From Lepturacanthus savala (taxonomy: Eukaryota; Chordata; Actinopteri; Scombriformes; Trichiuridae), in assembly GCA_030544235.1 (NCBI GenBank), contig CM060472.1:21645654-21709653 (forward strand): a stretch of DNA of 64,000 bases, in the 5' to 3' direction. This document shows, piece after piece, positions 45,301-58,500 of the stretch (positions are counted from its first letter, which is position 1; each line of letters opens with the position of its first letter). The notes under the pieces are model-generated. The model had not been told where the DNA came from and did no database searches. It saw only the letters and a program-made list of their open reading frames with translations. The position numbers and the translations under genes were made by a program.

Positions 45301-48300
45301 GGACAACTAAATGCCTCAGAGTAACAAGAGCAGGAACATGCAGTTTTTTTGTCGCATTCATGGGCATAATGACACTGTAGGTGACAGTTGGGGTATGTTA
45401 GTGACATCACTCAACTGCCATTAAAGGGCCGATGCTTTACGGTGAACACGTTGATGTGGTCAGAGTAGTTTTCAAACAAGCTTTCTTTGTGTACATATCC
45501 TCGAAAACCATATCCAAATCCTTGGAGATGCATAAGAGCAAGAGGTTTCAGCGTCTGTCTTTCCTGTCGCTCTTATACACAATTTTTTCACTGGATTGCC
45601 ATCAATGCAGGTTTTTCTTATGGACAAGTGTTTTTTTTTTTTTTTTAAAGGTGGTAATAAGCAGCTTTTTGCCAAAGACGCCTCAGCTTGGTCTTTTTTG
45701 TAGAAGTTGAGGAAGAGCATCTAGGACGGTAATTGAACATTTAGGTTGTTCAGCACCCCGAACAGCAGCAGAAACCGTATTTATGCTGTCTCTAAATCTC
45801 ATTAGTGTCACTGGATCGGGAACGAGCGAATCGCTATCCCGGAGCTTCACAGGAGTTTTTGTCTCGGTGACATTGACGCAGGTAAAAAAAAAAAATTCAA
45901 CACAATAAATTTAAGCGACATCATCCCAGATGCGGTCCCCCGCAGGATAGGACCTTGTGCTTGGAACTAAACGGACGAAAAGGTGAAAGGACTTCTTTTT
46001 TTTTTTAAACCATTGAACAACCATGGCATGAATGTGTCCCACGAGGTCACCGCTATGTAAACATTCTGATCAGTCAGAGGACTTGTTGTGCGTTTGATGT
46101 TTGCCTGCAGAGCTTGATGGGGCAGCCAGTGGACCAAAGTTCAGATGGAGGTTTTTTTTTTATTATTTTTTTTTCTCAGGCCATCCTTCCGCAGAAGAGC
46201 TGTCCAAGATAAGTGCCGTTGGCTGTATTTCAGCGGAGTTTATTAAGTGCTTCAACTCTCCATTCATTAACGGCGGCCGTGATTGGCCTTTTAATTGACG
46301 GATATATTGCCGGTAATGATTCGATGGGTGATTTTTATGGAGCCATTCAACGGCTTCAGGCCACCTGCTGAAGATGAATTAATGTGTTAATTGAGAGGTG
46401 GGTGAGGGCTAATATTATCGGTTTCCATCATGCCTTGCACGCAAACAAACGCTCAGAAGTGGATTGTAGTGCGGTTGTTTTCGGTAGTATAACACCAGGT
46501 GTTTCCCCCCTCACTTCACACGTGGGAGTAAGGCATCAGGGATGCCCCCTTGAAGAAGGCTGACTTCCCCAAAATCGAGTTTGAATTAACTCAACAAAAA
46601 AAAAAACACTTGGTAAATATTTCTTTGAGAAACCCCCACAGTTGACTAATAAAATGTAATGAAAAACACAAAAACCAAGGGTGTTACTTATTAAATCGAC
46701 TGCTGCTGATAGACACACGTATGGTTCTGCTACTGCTGTTGTACAAGCAGAACTGCAAATTGGAAAGTAGCAGCAAATCAACAGTTTTCTGACAGCTTCA
46801 CTATGTCAAAAACTCTCCGGTGATGAAGGTGGAATATGTTTAATATTGAACAGAGCAAATGTCTTGTCTTGCTCAGCGGTACAAAAATTAAAGCATGATG
46901 CAGACAAGTGTGCCATTATTTAGCACATTAGACTACAAAGTGTGTCACTAGTTTTAAGATGAAGTGTAAATTTGAGATTTTTCAGGAAAGCTTGTGGTTA
47001 AGTTTAAACCTTTTCAGACAAATAAGATAATTTGAAGAGGTATCCTGTTTAACAGCAATGGGCATTTAATTGATCGAACAATTTGTAAATAAAAACTGAC
47101 GGATTAATGATGAAAGTAATTTTTACAACCCTGAACACGAAGAAAAAGGTAGATATTCTCTTTTGCTTTTTGGATTTAAAATGATTGCTGTTTCAAGCTA
47201 TAATTTTGAAGATGGATATGGCTGCAACTGTTAGATTAGTAGATTGTTTTAATTAGTCAATCAGCAGAAGTTTCGAAAGTGTCATTTAGAGTCTGCACTG
47301 AATATTTTGGCAGTTTGGACTGTTGACCGAACAGTTGAGGAAAACGATCTGAATTGAAGACAATTTCTCGTTGCAGTTTCAACTCTTTTATCAGTATTTG
47401 AAATGACACAAAAATAATGTGTGTTTCTGAGTCAAGGATGTGTCAGCACACATGTACAGTTAAGTTTCAACCCGGACGGCAGTCACTAGAAAGCGTTCTG
47501 ATGTTCTTTGACAGCTGCTGACCCTTCATGAATTCCTTGTATACAGTAAACATGACGTGTGGTTCCAAGAAAACGCACAACTTTCTAGCTACTGTTTAGA
47601 CTCTGTGTCTCGGTTGGTGCCGTAGAGAAGAGGAACACGGGCCTTTCAAAGAGGAAGTTCACTCTGGGCTCTTTAGCACTGCACTGCTGAGTAATGATTC
47701 TCCACAGGCCACATGGACAGCATGCTGCCTCCCGGCTCTGTGTGTGCGTGTGTGTGTGAAGCTTGATGGCATGTGTGTATGAGGGAGAAACGGTGTCAGT
47801 GATACCCACGGGAGGAGGGGTGGTGGTGGGAGTTTTGTGAATGATCTTCGTCTGCCCCTGACAGCTGTGTGTATTTGTGTTTAAAGTGCAGCAGTTACTT
47901 GGTGGTCGTTGCCATTTGTGTGTGTCTGTGTGTGTTTGCCTCAGGAGCCTCGCTGACCTGCTATTACTCCACGTGTCACCAGCCATCCGTCTTCCCGTAG
48001 TAACATCAGCCTTTCATCCCGCTGACAGCCACAGACAGTGTTAGTTTTTAAAACTGCTTTTTCTCCCCCCCGCAGTTCGCTGTTGTTATTTCCTCGGTCG
48101 TGTCGTTCACGATACCCTCCAATTATCTGTATGAGTTCCCCCATCAGAGCATAGAGAGAGAGAGAAAAAAATGCTCGTAGATTAAGAGTTATCCAGCCAA
48201 CATTGGATGATACCGGTATAATCTGAAGTGTAATGAAGTCTCAGGGGATCACCACTGGTGCAAATGACTTAATCTGAAGCCCAGTGTAAACAAACAGATT

Positions 48301-51300
48301 GGGAGTAACCTGCTGTTTCATGGGAACCTTCTATTGAGAATTGAAGGTGGAGAGGTAGAGACAGTGCTGTCACACTTCATATCTGAACACTTGGAGGGTT
48401 CCACTTATGCTTTTTTGTTGAGCATTTAATACTGTACAGCCACAACCACTAGTTCGGAAGCTGTTTCTGACCAGCTGTGAAAACCAGGTCAGTGTTAATG
48501 GTATTCTTTCAGTACCCCGAAGCTCCATGGGTTGTGTTAATCTGCATTTCCGACCACGGTCCCGGTTCGACTCGACTCCTCTCGCTCCACTTCGTTTTCC
48601 ATGACAGATAGTACCCCCGTCATGTAGGGCGGGGTTTGCAGGCATGACCGCTGCTGATTGGTTAAACGCAAACAGCGCAGCTGCTTTCTGTTTGAGCAGC
48701 TTCATTCATAAACTCATTAGTTCTAGTTAGTCCTTTTTACTCTGTACACTAACAAGTGTAGAAGCTGTAACCCTCATGACTACATCATTAAATTCTCAGA
48801 CAGTGCTGCCATCTCAGGTTTAATGGAGAAATACAGGGATATTTCAGAGTTTTGTATAGAAAAAAAGCAAGTAGCAGGTGTGATGATATTCACCGTGGTT
48901 TTGAATGTTAAAAAGATAGGGGAGACAGTATATGAGAAGAGTCATGATGAAACCATCTCGCAGGTTTTTTTTTTTTTTTAACACCGTAGATAGCTCACTC
49001 CCCTGAAGCACATGTTCTCTGTAGCAGATTACAAGTTCTTACTCTCTTTTAAGTTTATGGTGTTGATCAGAAGTTTGTGGTAGTCTTTAAATCAGCATTT
49101 AAATGTAAATGTGCCAGAATTGCCTAATGAGCTTGTTTCTATCTAGTCTCTGCAAATGAAGTCAAAACTGCTCTGACTTATCCAGACTGCATGGAAGATA
49201 ATAGGTGTAGGACAGTGTCCGGCAGTGACCCATACCATGTGATTCACACTGAGTACCAGCTACTGCCATCAGGGAGGTGGTTAAGAATACTGATGGAATA
49301 GATTTAAACATTCTGTTATCCTTAATGAAGATGAAATGAGGCTGAAATAGATGTAAAAACCAACAGCTTTATCTACACTAATCTACTGGTGATTGACTAT
49401 TTTCCAGTTGTAGCTCCTCCTTCCCCCCCCCACTATATTTTATTGTTATGTCCTTGGCTATGTTTATTGTTCCCTGTAGCTGTCTGTCTTTTATATATGT
49501 GAATTGTTTTTCTGGTGTGGAAGCCCGCTCCGAATTCCCTCCGATGTGGGACGAAGTGAATCTCAAATCTCGAATCTTGACAAATGTCAAACTTCGGATA
49601 TTGCGCCGGGGCACTCTGGAATGTAAAGGTAATTCATTTCTGACATTTACCTTCTAAAATGCTCCAGATTAACATAGTAATATCCTTCTCTGAGCCCGTG
49701 TGAGACTACAGACTTCATTTACATGACGTATGATGGGGGCTTTACAGAATAAAGTGGTTAACCTTTAAATGGGTGCAGTTGTTGATACCAGACGGTAGAG
49801 AATAATGCTTCCTCCCAGCTCTCATGCAGCACTCACCTTTGCTCTCTCCTAAAAAAAAAAAGAAAAAACAGTGGCTATTGCTCATATATAAAGAGGAAAA
49901 TAGGGGAGCCTAAGCACACAAGGAACAGTTGGTTTTCTCTCGTTGTGTCTTCCATAGAACTGAATCATGGCGCCTGTTGTTGTGGATTGTGCCCTCTAGT
50001 AATAGCCTTCTGTTTGGTCTAATGTGGTACGCACAATTTCAACCCTTCTTTTTTAAGGCTAATAAAACCAAAGCTGTAGAGAGTGTACTCAGGGCAAACA
50101 GGAGGTAGTAAAAAAAAAAAAAGTGTACAGACTAAACTCATCTTAGAAAACCAGTGATGGATCAATACTCGCATTTCGAATCAAGGCCTCGGTTTCTCCA
50201 TCTTCATATCATAAGGAAAGGAAATGACCAGTGCTGTCATAATTAGTATTTTAATTAGATTTAACCAGTAGCTTAGTTGATTGATTGAAAAATAACAAAC
50301 AATATTGATAATTGTTGGCCTAAAAAAAACAACTAATTTGGACTTTATTGACCAAAAATAAAACATTTATTTTAGAACAAAATTCAAAAAATAATCACTG
50401 GTTCAACATGTCTCTGTTTCCAGATGTAAAATTTAGACTCTTGGTTTAACTACACAAGACATTTAAAAATATCAACATGTGCTCTGAAATTCATCAGTAT
50501 TTTTTTATCTAAATATTGCTAACAGATTAATCAATAATGGAAATAAACTTCGATTGCAGCCTTAAATTGAAATCCTTTATGGATTTTGATCTGTTGTTAG
50601 ATACAATAAGTTTCTCTGATAAGGAAAACACGATTATTAGTAACAGCCCGAGGAACGACTTCACATCTTTCTCTACCGCAGAACAAATCACAACAGACAA
50701 GAGTTCAACTTTTTATGGCAGGAGACCGACTTCAAAACGTGGAATGAAATTTATTGCTTTTGGAGAAAGGGGGAAAAAAAGTGGCATTATATATTTTTAA
50801 CTGGCCTAAATAATTTAGTTTTCCTCCTATTTAGACACCACCTCTTTCTGTGCAGCGGCGTACCAGGCGGGTCAGCGAGCAGCGTGTTTGATCCACAGCC
50901 TTTGTTTTGATTTGATCGGCTCGTGGTTTAAAAAAAAAAAAAAGGATCCGCCGGTGGTCAGCAGGAACAACGTTTCACAGACAAAGCAGCAGCAAAAAAG
51001 GCTTTTTAATGTTATTGTTTCTGGCCTGTGTGGTAGGTGACAATAATTTATGCACCACAAGACACATTTGTACAGTATTCGCTGGCTGATTTGTCTCTTG
51101 TTGTGATACAAATGTTGTGAAGCGACATTGACTCTGGGAGAAACCAAAAAAGAACAGTAACTGTTGTTCGTGTTTCTTTCGCGGCCTGAACATTTGCATG
51201 AGCGCCGGCTGTAAACTAACACTTCCAACGGACTTACCGGTCCAGTTCAGTCGATTGTTTTTTAGCCTGAAAGCGTGGCAGAAACGGTGCAATTTAAAAA

Positions 51301-54300
51301 AAACAAAAATAATTTCCCTTTGTCTTGAAAATTTAAATCAAATGCAAATAGATTACACCTACAAAACTCAGCCTTCCTCTTTAAATGACTGGTCTGGGAT
51401 TCAGATTATAACTAAGCATGTTTCCATGCGTGCAGAGCAGTGTGTGTGTGTATATGTGTGTGTGACATCAGGGTCAGTTGTGACTGTAACCATGAGGCAG
51501 CCGGGCGACCCAGCCAGGATCCTTAAGTGGCTTTGCCTCTTTCTGTAGCCCGGGTATTTTTGGCGTCGTAGTGAGTGACACACTTATCGTAACAGGTCTT
51601 CCAGGGTGCCAATGGTCAGCTCCAATATGCTTCCTCCTCAGCAACGTGACGTAACCAATCACTCGCCTTTGCCTCCGACGCCGACACAGGAGTCTCTGCT
51701 AACACATCAAGTGGCTTATCTGTGAGCAGGGAGGGAAGAGCAGAGTCTTTTTTATTTTTTTCTTCCCAGAAATGCTCATGTGACCCGAGCCGGACAGCTC
51801 CATACTCGCGTTAAATAAAACACACAGCCAGGTATGCATCATGGGATGTCAGATATCCGTCAGTTTCGGCTATGATCAATTCAATTTCAAAACTTTTTTA
51901 TTAAGTTATGGTTGGAGAAATTCCAAGCATAGCACTTACAGTTTAATCGAAGAGGAAGCGACGCTGGCGAGTATTATTTGAAGTTTTTCACTGGTGGCAA
52001 CAGATCCGTCTTTAGAATATAGACAAGTTTCCCCTTAAAAGCTTTTAATTTTGTTGAACAAAAGAAGCTCTTGAACATTCAATTTTGTCTAAACACAAGC
52101 AACAGGATATCAGTTTTGTCTAAAATTGGCAAATTTTCACAATTTTCTGTTCAATACTAGATGCGACAAACACATTTCAGCCACTAACAAATCTCATTTA
52201 AGCCAATTACGTATTCTGTTGTCATTAAAAATGTTTTTCTCAATCATAGCCAAAATGTCATAGATTTTATCCATTATTTTTGTAAGTTTATCTTTCATCA
52301 GAGTAGTAAAAAAAAAAAAAATAAGGGAAAAAGTCAGTTTTTATTGTGTATGTGGGTGCAGTACGCTTCACTTTATGTCTGTGCTTACTATCATCCCACT
52401 CCTTGAATGATGAACATCTGGTTTGCCGTCCGTTTATCACCACAACATCAGCCGTGCCCGCCGGCCCCGCTCTCGGCTCGCCGTCCCTAACATCCCGCTC
52501 GTCTCGCTCCCAGGAATCGCCGACAGTCACCTGGAAATATAAGTTTGACCTGACAGGTTGACAGGCGGCAGTCGGGGCGAATGTTCGCTCTCTTGTACCT
52601 CCACCCCCCCCTTGACATCACGCTGACAGACCCGGCAGCAGGCAGCCCTCGTTTTTTATTATCAGCGAACAACTCCAACGGTCTTTCCTGCGAGCTGCCG
52701 TATAAATTAATTCAGTCCTTTCTCAAGGCAGGAAACATGTTGTGAGATTTTGAGGCATTGGACTGTCTTAACTACCGTTTAGAGGAATTTCTTTTTACTG
52801 TCCACCGGTGGTAAATCACTGCGTACTCCTCATAAATTGATACATCAATTTTATCCATTTCTGTTGTTTCTCCTTTATTTCTGTTGTATACAGGAACAGT
52901 ACAGCGTGTTGGGAAGTACGTTATTCGCCTTTTTTATGCTGAGAGTTTGATGAAGGGAAAGTTCACCACATATTGAAGCTGCAGCCAGCATAAAGACTGG
53001 AAATGAGTGGAAATGTCTTTCTTGGTTAACTTTTTTTTTAAAGTTAATTAAATTTTTAAATGTGGGTATATGTTACAGATATGTGATACGTCTCGAATAT
53101 AGGCTACTCACGATGAGTTATGGACATCGCGATTTATATATGTGCTTTTCCTATTTGGTCTGAATTTTAAAGAAATAAGTACAATTTCCCTTTGTTATTA
53201 ATAATGAATGAGAAGAAACACCATTTTCATTAGTTTTAATATTTATTACCCCAAAAATGTATGTTTGTGTGTGTATGTTTATCCTGACAGTAGTTTGACA
53301 AACAGTTTTGAACACAAGGTAGACATACTATCTTTTTTTTCCAGAGCTTTCAGTTTCAGTCCCTTACAGTTTCAAACCATATCTTCAAAACTAGAAGTGC
53401 ATCTCAACCTCGCCAATACATTGCCAATAATCGGGTCATAATTGATCCGGGACCGCTGCAATTAATTTGTCCAGGTATTGCTGGAATGTCGGTTTAAGAC
53501 GGCAGCTAGATATGACCCCTCCCTCTCTTCTTCACAAACTTAATTTGATCTCATTTGGGAATATCGTCGTCATGTGACATCTACATTCGCCTGCTTGTCC
53601 TTGGCAGTAAATTGCCCCAGAAATGTAAGTAGCATCGTAGCTTCTCAGCTTGCTCTTTTAAAAAAAAAAAAAAAAAAAAAATATGCCCCTGTCTCATACG
53701 TGTGCAGCGTTTTGCTCTTTATCTCTTCATCTTTGTTGTTGTTGTTGTTCTTGTTAATAGGCCCGGAACGAGGTTTTCTGTTTTCCCTCCTCGTCTGCGA
53801 GATGCGAAAGCTGATTTTTTTTTTTTGTCGTCTGAGCGTGTGGCTCCCTCCTTCGTTCGCCTTCCCCAAAGATCTTTTTGAATTCCTTGCAACAGCTGGG
53901 TGAACATCTGGGTGAGTAGGGTGCTGTTGCCTCCGCTTGGCATGGAAGATAGCACCAGCAGGCGCCGGCTGCCACCCCCTCCACCCAGCCCAGCACCGCC
54001 TCGCTTTTATCCAGAGTCATGCAGCGGTCAGCGCTTAGTTGGAACTTCGAAGGCTTGATGCAGTGGGAAGGCACACTAATTGCCTAATTGAGAACATGGC
54101 CCTTTTTGTTGTTTCTTTCCCTTCCCTTGCTTCTTGGTTTCTTGTTTACTCGGCCTCTCATGTATGGATCCTCACACCAGTCATCCGTACTTTCAGTCGC
54201 CTTTAAAAAAAAAAACAAAAAAAGTCTGGTTTTAACACGTAATTTAGGTTGTTTTAATGCTTTATGGCAGCTGTAAGAGCACCTCACTGCTATTGCAGCT

Positions 54301-55488
54301 GTGGCCCTGGTGTGTGTTTTGTTTCTTTTTTTATTTAAGGAAAATACTCCCATTATGTTACAACAACTCCCTCCAGCAGGATTGAAAAGTTTAAAACAAA
54401 TCGGCAAGGTAATATGTATATTTAATAACACTTCACAGCGTGGAAATATAAAAAAGTCATTTTGGTATTATGGGGTCTAAAGGGTAACGTTGCAGCCTTG
54501 GCCTAGTCTCGGTCATTATTTATGTAGACACTGGTTAAAGATGGCTGCTCAGTGATGTAATATCCAGAGATGGCAGATGATATTTATGGCTTACATTTTC
54601 TGTTAGGGCTGGCTATCATTTGAACATTTTCTAGCAATTTTCTAAATGTTCTACAAACTACCATTTCCCCTTTATCAAAACAAGTTCTCAGATGTGTGAA
54701 CAAAAACAGAATAAAACACAGTCCACTTGTTGGATTGAAATGGGATCTATCAAAGAATGAGTAAAGAAGTAGTATTGTAGGTTTAGATCAGATAATGAAC
54801 AGTGTCAATTTTTGCCTGAAGATTAATCGCCAAGTATTCTGACAATCAAATAATCATTTAAAAGAAATTTTCAAGTGAACGTGTCAAATACTTGTTTGAT
54901 CCAGCTTTTCAAATGTGAGACTTTTGTGTTTAGTAAAATGAATATTTGGGAGTTTGCGCTGTCAATCTGAATATTTCACTTTTTGGCTCTAGAAGGTTTT
55001 CGGGTTGACGTTGATCAATCGATCAATTAAGAAATCGATCTGCCACTTCTTTGTACTTGACAGTATTTAAATCCCGGTATTATAAACACATGTCGGTCAG
55101 TATCAAGAAAACCCTCGGGTTCCCCGCTCTCTCTGAAGATGGATAGATCTACATTTAGCTTAAAGTTATTCTGCTTTTCTTCAGTGTAGAAATCCCCTCA
55201 GCATAACTCTCCATACAACTAGGGAAAAGTGAAAGGAGAATGAGTAACGATGACCCCCGTCCTGGAGCGAAGTACTTAACCCATCTCTTCCGCGGCGTCA
55301 TGCCTTGAAAGCTTAAACAGTGGTCGCGCTGGGCAGCTCCCACTGTGAATGTGGATAACAGCTTTTAATGTGAAGTAAGCTGTTAAAAGTCCAAAGTGCA
55401 GCGGTTCACTTGGCTCGGCCCCTGAGAAACAACCTCATCCTAAAAATTGACATTTGTGGTCTAGGGTTAGGATGTCCTGTCCTTCTTT

Positions 55489-55525
<37 letters not shown>

Positions 55526-58500
55526 TGTGTGACACCACCACAATACGGGGGCAGCCTGGGCCAGCGCGCGCGTTGCGTGCCGAGCCGCTTTAACGCAGAA
55601 CAATGGTGTGTGCGCGCGGCGAGCCGAGGCCATGTGGCCGCGTGGCGGATTAAATTAGCAGAAGTTGTTTATCGTCTGCCCCCCCCCCTCGGTCCATCTG
55701 CTCCGCCGCGGCCCCGTAGACTCCAGCTCTGTTGTCAGGCGCTGCTCCAGACCCATCCCACCCTCCCCAGCCCCTTACAAATCCCTACCCACATCCCCAT
55801 GTCACACACACACACTTTCAAATAGTTGCGATATCCACCAGCAGCCCAGTCATGACACAATATACTCGACGCAACCCCTTCTGCCAAGAGTGCTCTGGCT
55901 TTCCTCTATGCAGATTAGCCATGTGCTAATTGTGGTTATTTATTTATTTTTTTATGGAGAGAGGGAAAAAAAGGGAGGGGAGGAGTTTCTTTCAGAAATT
56001 GATTAGATGACTGAGCAGGAAAAAAAAAGACAGCGCAGTGTTTTGGGATGAGTTGCCATCCAGTGTTCATGTGCTGAAGTTTGTTATGAATTGTTCAAGC
56101 TGTGTTGAGTAGGGAGAGAGACTTCAGGACTATTTTATTTAAAAAAAGAGATTATTTTATACAATGTCGGTTATTTTAGCTTTTTTTTTTGTAGAAGTGA
56201 CTAGTATTACACTGACTGAAATGAGAGATTTTGAAGAGTGTTTAAAATAATAGTTTTAATTAAAGTCATCTCAATTTATATTAGTATTATATTTGATTTC
56301 AGTTGTGTTAATTTGTCTAGCAAGACCAAAGTAAGAAACGTATTACATTTATAACATCAATGGTTTATCTGTGATCTATCCAAAATATACCATTGACTTT
56401 TTGGAACAGAAATCTGTCTTTCAGCTGTAATAAACATGTCTCTGAAGTCTTTTCATCTCTCTTTTGATCTGTGTGTATCAGGGAATCTCCCGACACATCA
56501 TGACTATAGACCTTTTGAGTCTCATGAATTCCATAACGATATGCAAAGGACAAGCAATCTTAACGTATTTATATTCAGATTTTGTGCTGAATAATACTGA
56601 TGAAATACAGCACTGCAATATTTAGATTTTTTTTTTTTTGCAGTACACGTTGAGATAAAAATCGTTTCACCAGCAGCTTCAGTTTGGAAGAGAGCAAGAT
56701 GATTTTTTTTCATTTTTCAGACCACTATGCTATACACAAGTGGCGAATGCAGATTAAACAGGAGTCTTAAAACATAACATGGTTTCTCTGAGTAATCTGG
56801 TTACTTACTGCATGTAAACCCACCAAATGCCGGTGAACTCATTGAAAACGTTTGTTATATAGCAATCAAACATTTGCTAATATTAGCGAACATCAGCCAC
56901 TATAAACTATTAGTCACACCAGGCTAGGTACGGCTGAAGCAACAAAACCCCCTGAATGGAACAAGAGGACATTTTATTGCTGTCGATTTCAACTGTTCAT
57001 AAGCAAAATAAAGGCCGTGTTATGTCTTCTTCCAGAAGTTCCAATCTGTTGTGATGTGGGATGGCAAATCCACATGAGATAGCTTGTTAGCTTGTTCTGC
57101 CGCTTGTCAGAAGTGGATTGTTGAGACTCAGAGGCGCTCCTCACTCAGCAGTAGCTGTACACCTTATCGTCTTTCCACCGTTTCCATCTTGCCCTCTCCA
57201 CCTCCAACACCTGACATTTTCCTATGATACGTCAGAAACTTTCTGTCCTACACATTGAATAATGAACCAACTGCTATGCACCAATAAATAACAGGCGTCT
57301 TCACTGTATTAAGATATAACCAACGAAGGGAATTTGAGTGAACCTTTACATTTAATATTAAACTTTTGCATGTTTTTCCTTGAACTTGTGGGAAAAACAT
57401 GGATGTGTTGCCCTTCTAAAGAGCCAGTATAACGAAGAGGAAAAGGAGCAGAGCCTTTTGCTGCCCCTGACCTCTATACACAAGATGCAGCAGAGGTTGT
57501 TTTTTTGTGGTTCTCATGCACATGCACAAACACACACACACACACACACACACAAACAGACCTCAGCCAAAGCTCTCTGGGATCTCGGAGGATGTGTAAT
57601 GGTGTGTCAGACGTGAACAACTTGAGCAATGTGAAGAAAATCTGGTAAACAGATCAATGAAGGTCCAGAGCAGGAGACTGGACACCCATCTCCCAGTCTG
57701 TAGCACACACACGTGTTAACATGACTGTATGAGCCTGAGACCTCGATTCTTTAGGGATTTTTGCAGGGCGGTAGAGTTTTAATGCCATCATGACAACTTT
57801 ATCAAACAATGACGGTTTTTCTGATTTTTGTCTTGTAGCATAAAGCATTATTGGATGAAAACAAGGAATGCAAAGATGTCACTGTGGGCTTTTGCGAAAC
57901 TGCAATGCACAGTTTTTCAACATTTTCTCATATTTTGAGGCCAGAACTATCAAAATGAATGAATTGAGGAAGTAAGTTGCAGTTCTGACTGGATTTATTA
58001 ATTATTTATTATTTTATTCTGGGGGATTTTAGTTGCACGGTTTAAAAATACAACTCTGAAATAGTTTTGGCGACTATGATGTTTTTTTTATTACAGATGG
58101 GATAGATAGGAATGATGTCCAAACTATGAAATTAAGATGTTAGTTGTGATAAACCGGGATTATCCTTAAGCGACTGTTGAAGCCAGCCTAAAATATTTTC
58201 CGCTTTTCCTTGAAGAAGTATGGTCTCATTTAATTTGTTTCAACATTTTGAAATTGAGGTAATATCGGTTCAGAATATCAGATAGTCAGCTGCTTCAGGC
58301 TAATTCTGTAATCAGTGGCTGTAAAATGCACTTGTGCATCACCTGGTCAAAACGAATGCCACCGACGGTTGAGACATGAGGAGGAGATGAGTGGATGTTT
58401 GGGGAAGCGCCGGCGTTAATTTCTCCACGTGGCTCGGGGCTGGAAAACCTGATCGTAGCCGAGCTGTACTTTTCCTGCTCCCTCCAAGCTGTCAGGCTTC

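Noticed and set aside
48560..48600. GGTTCGACTCG resembling a Pol III B-box, possible tRNA gene
   Set aside because: No A-box or cloverleaf can be drawn upstream, and the surrounding sequence resembles an interspersed repeat.
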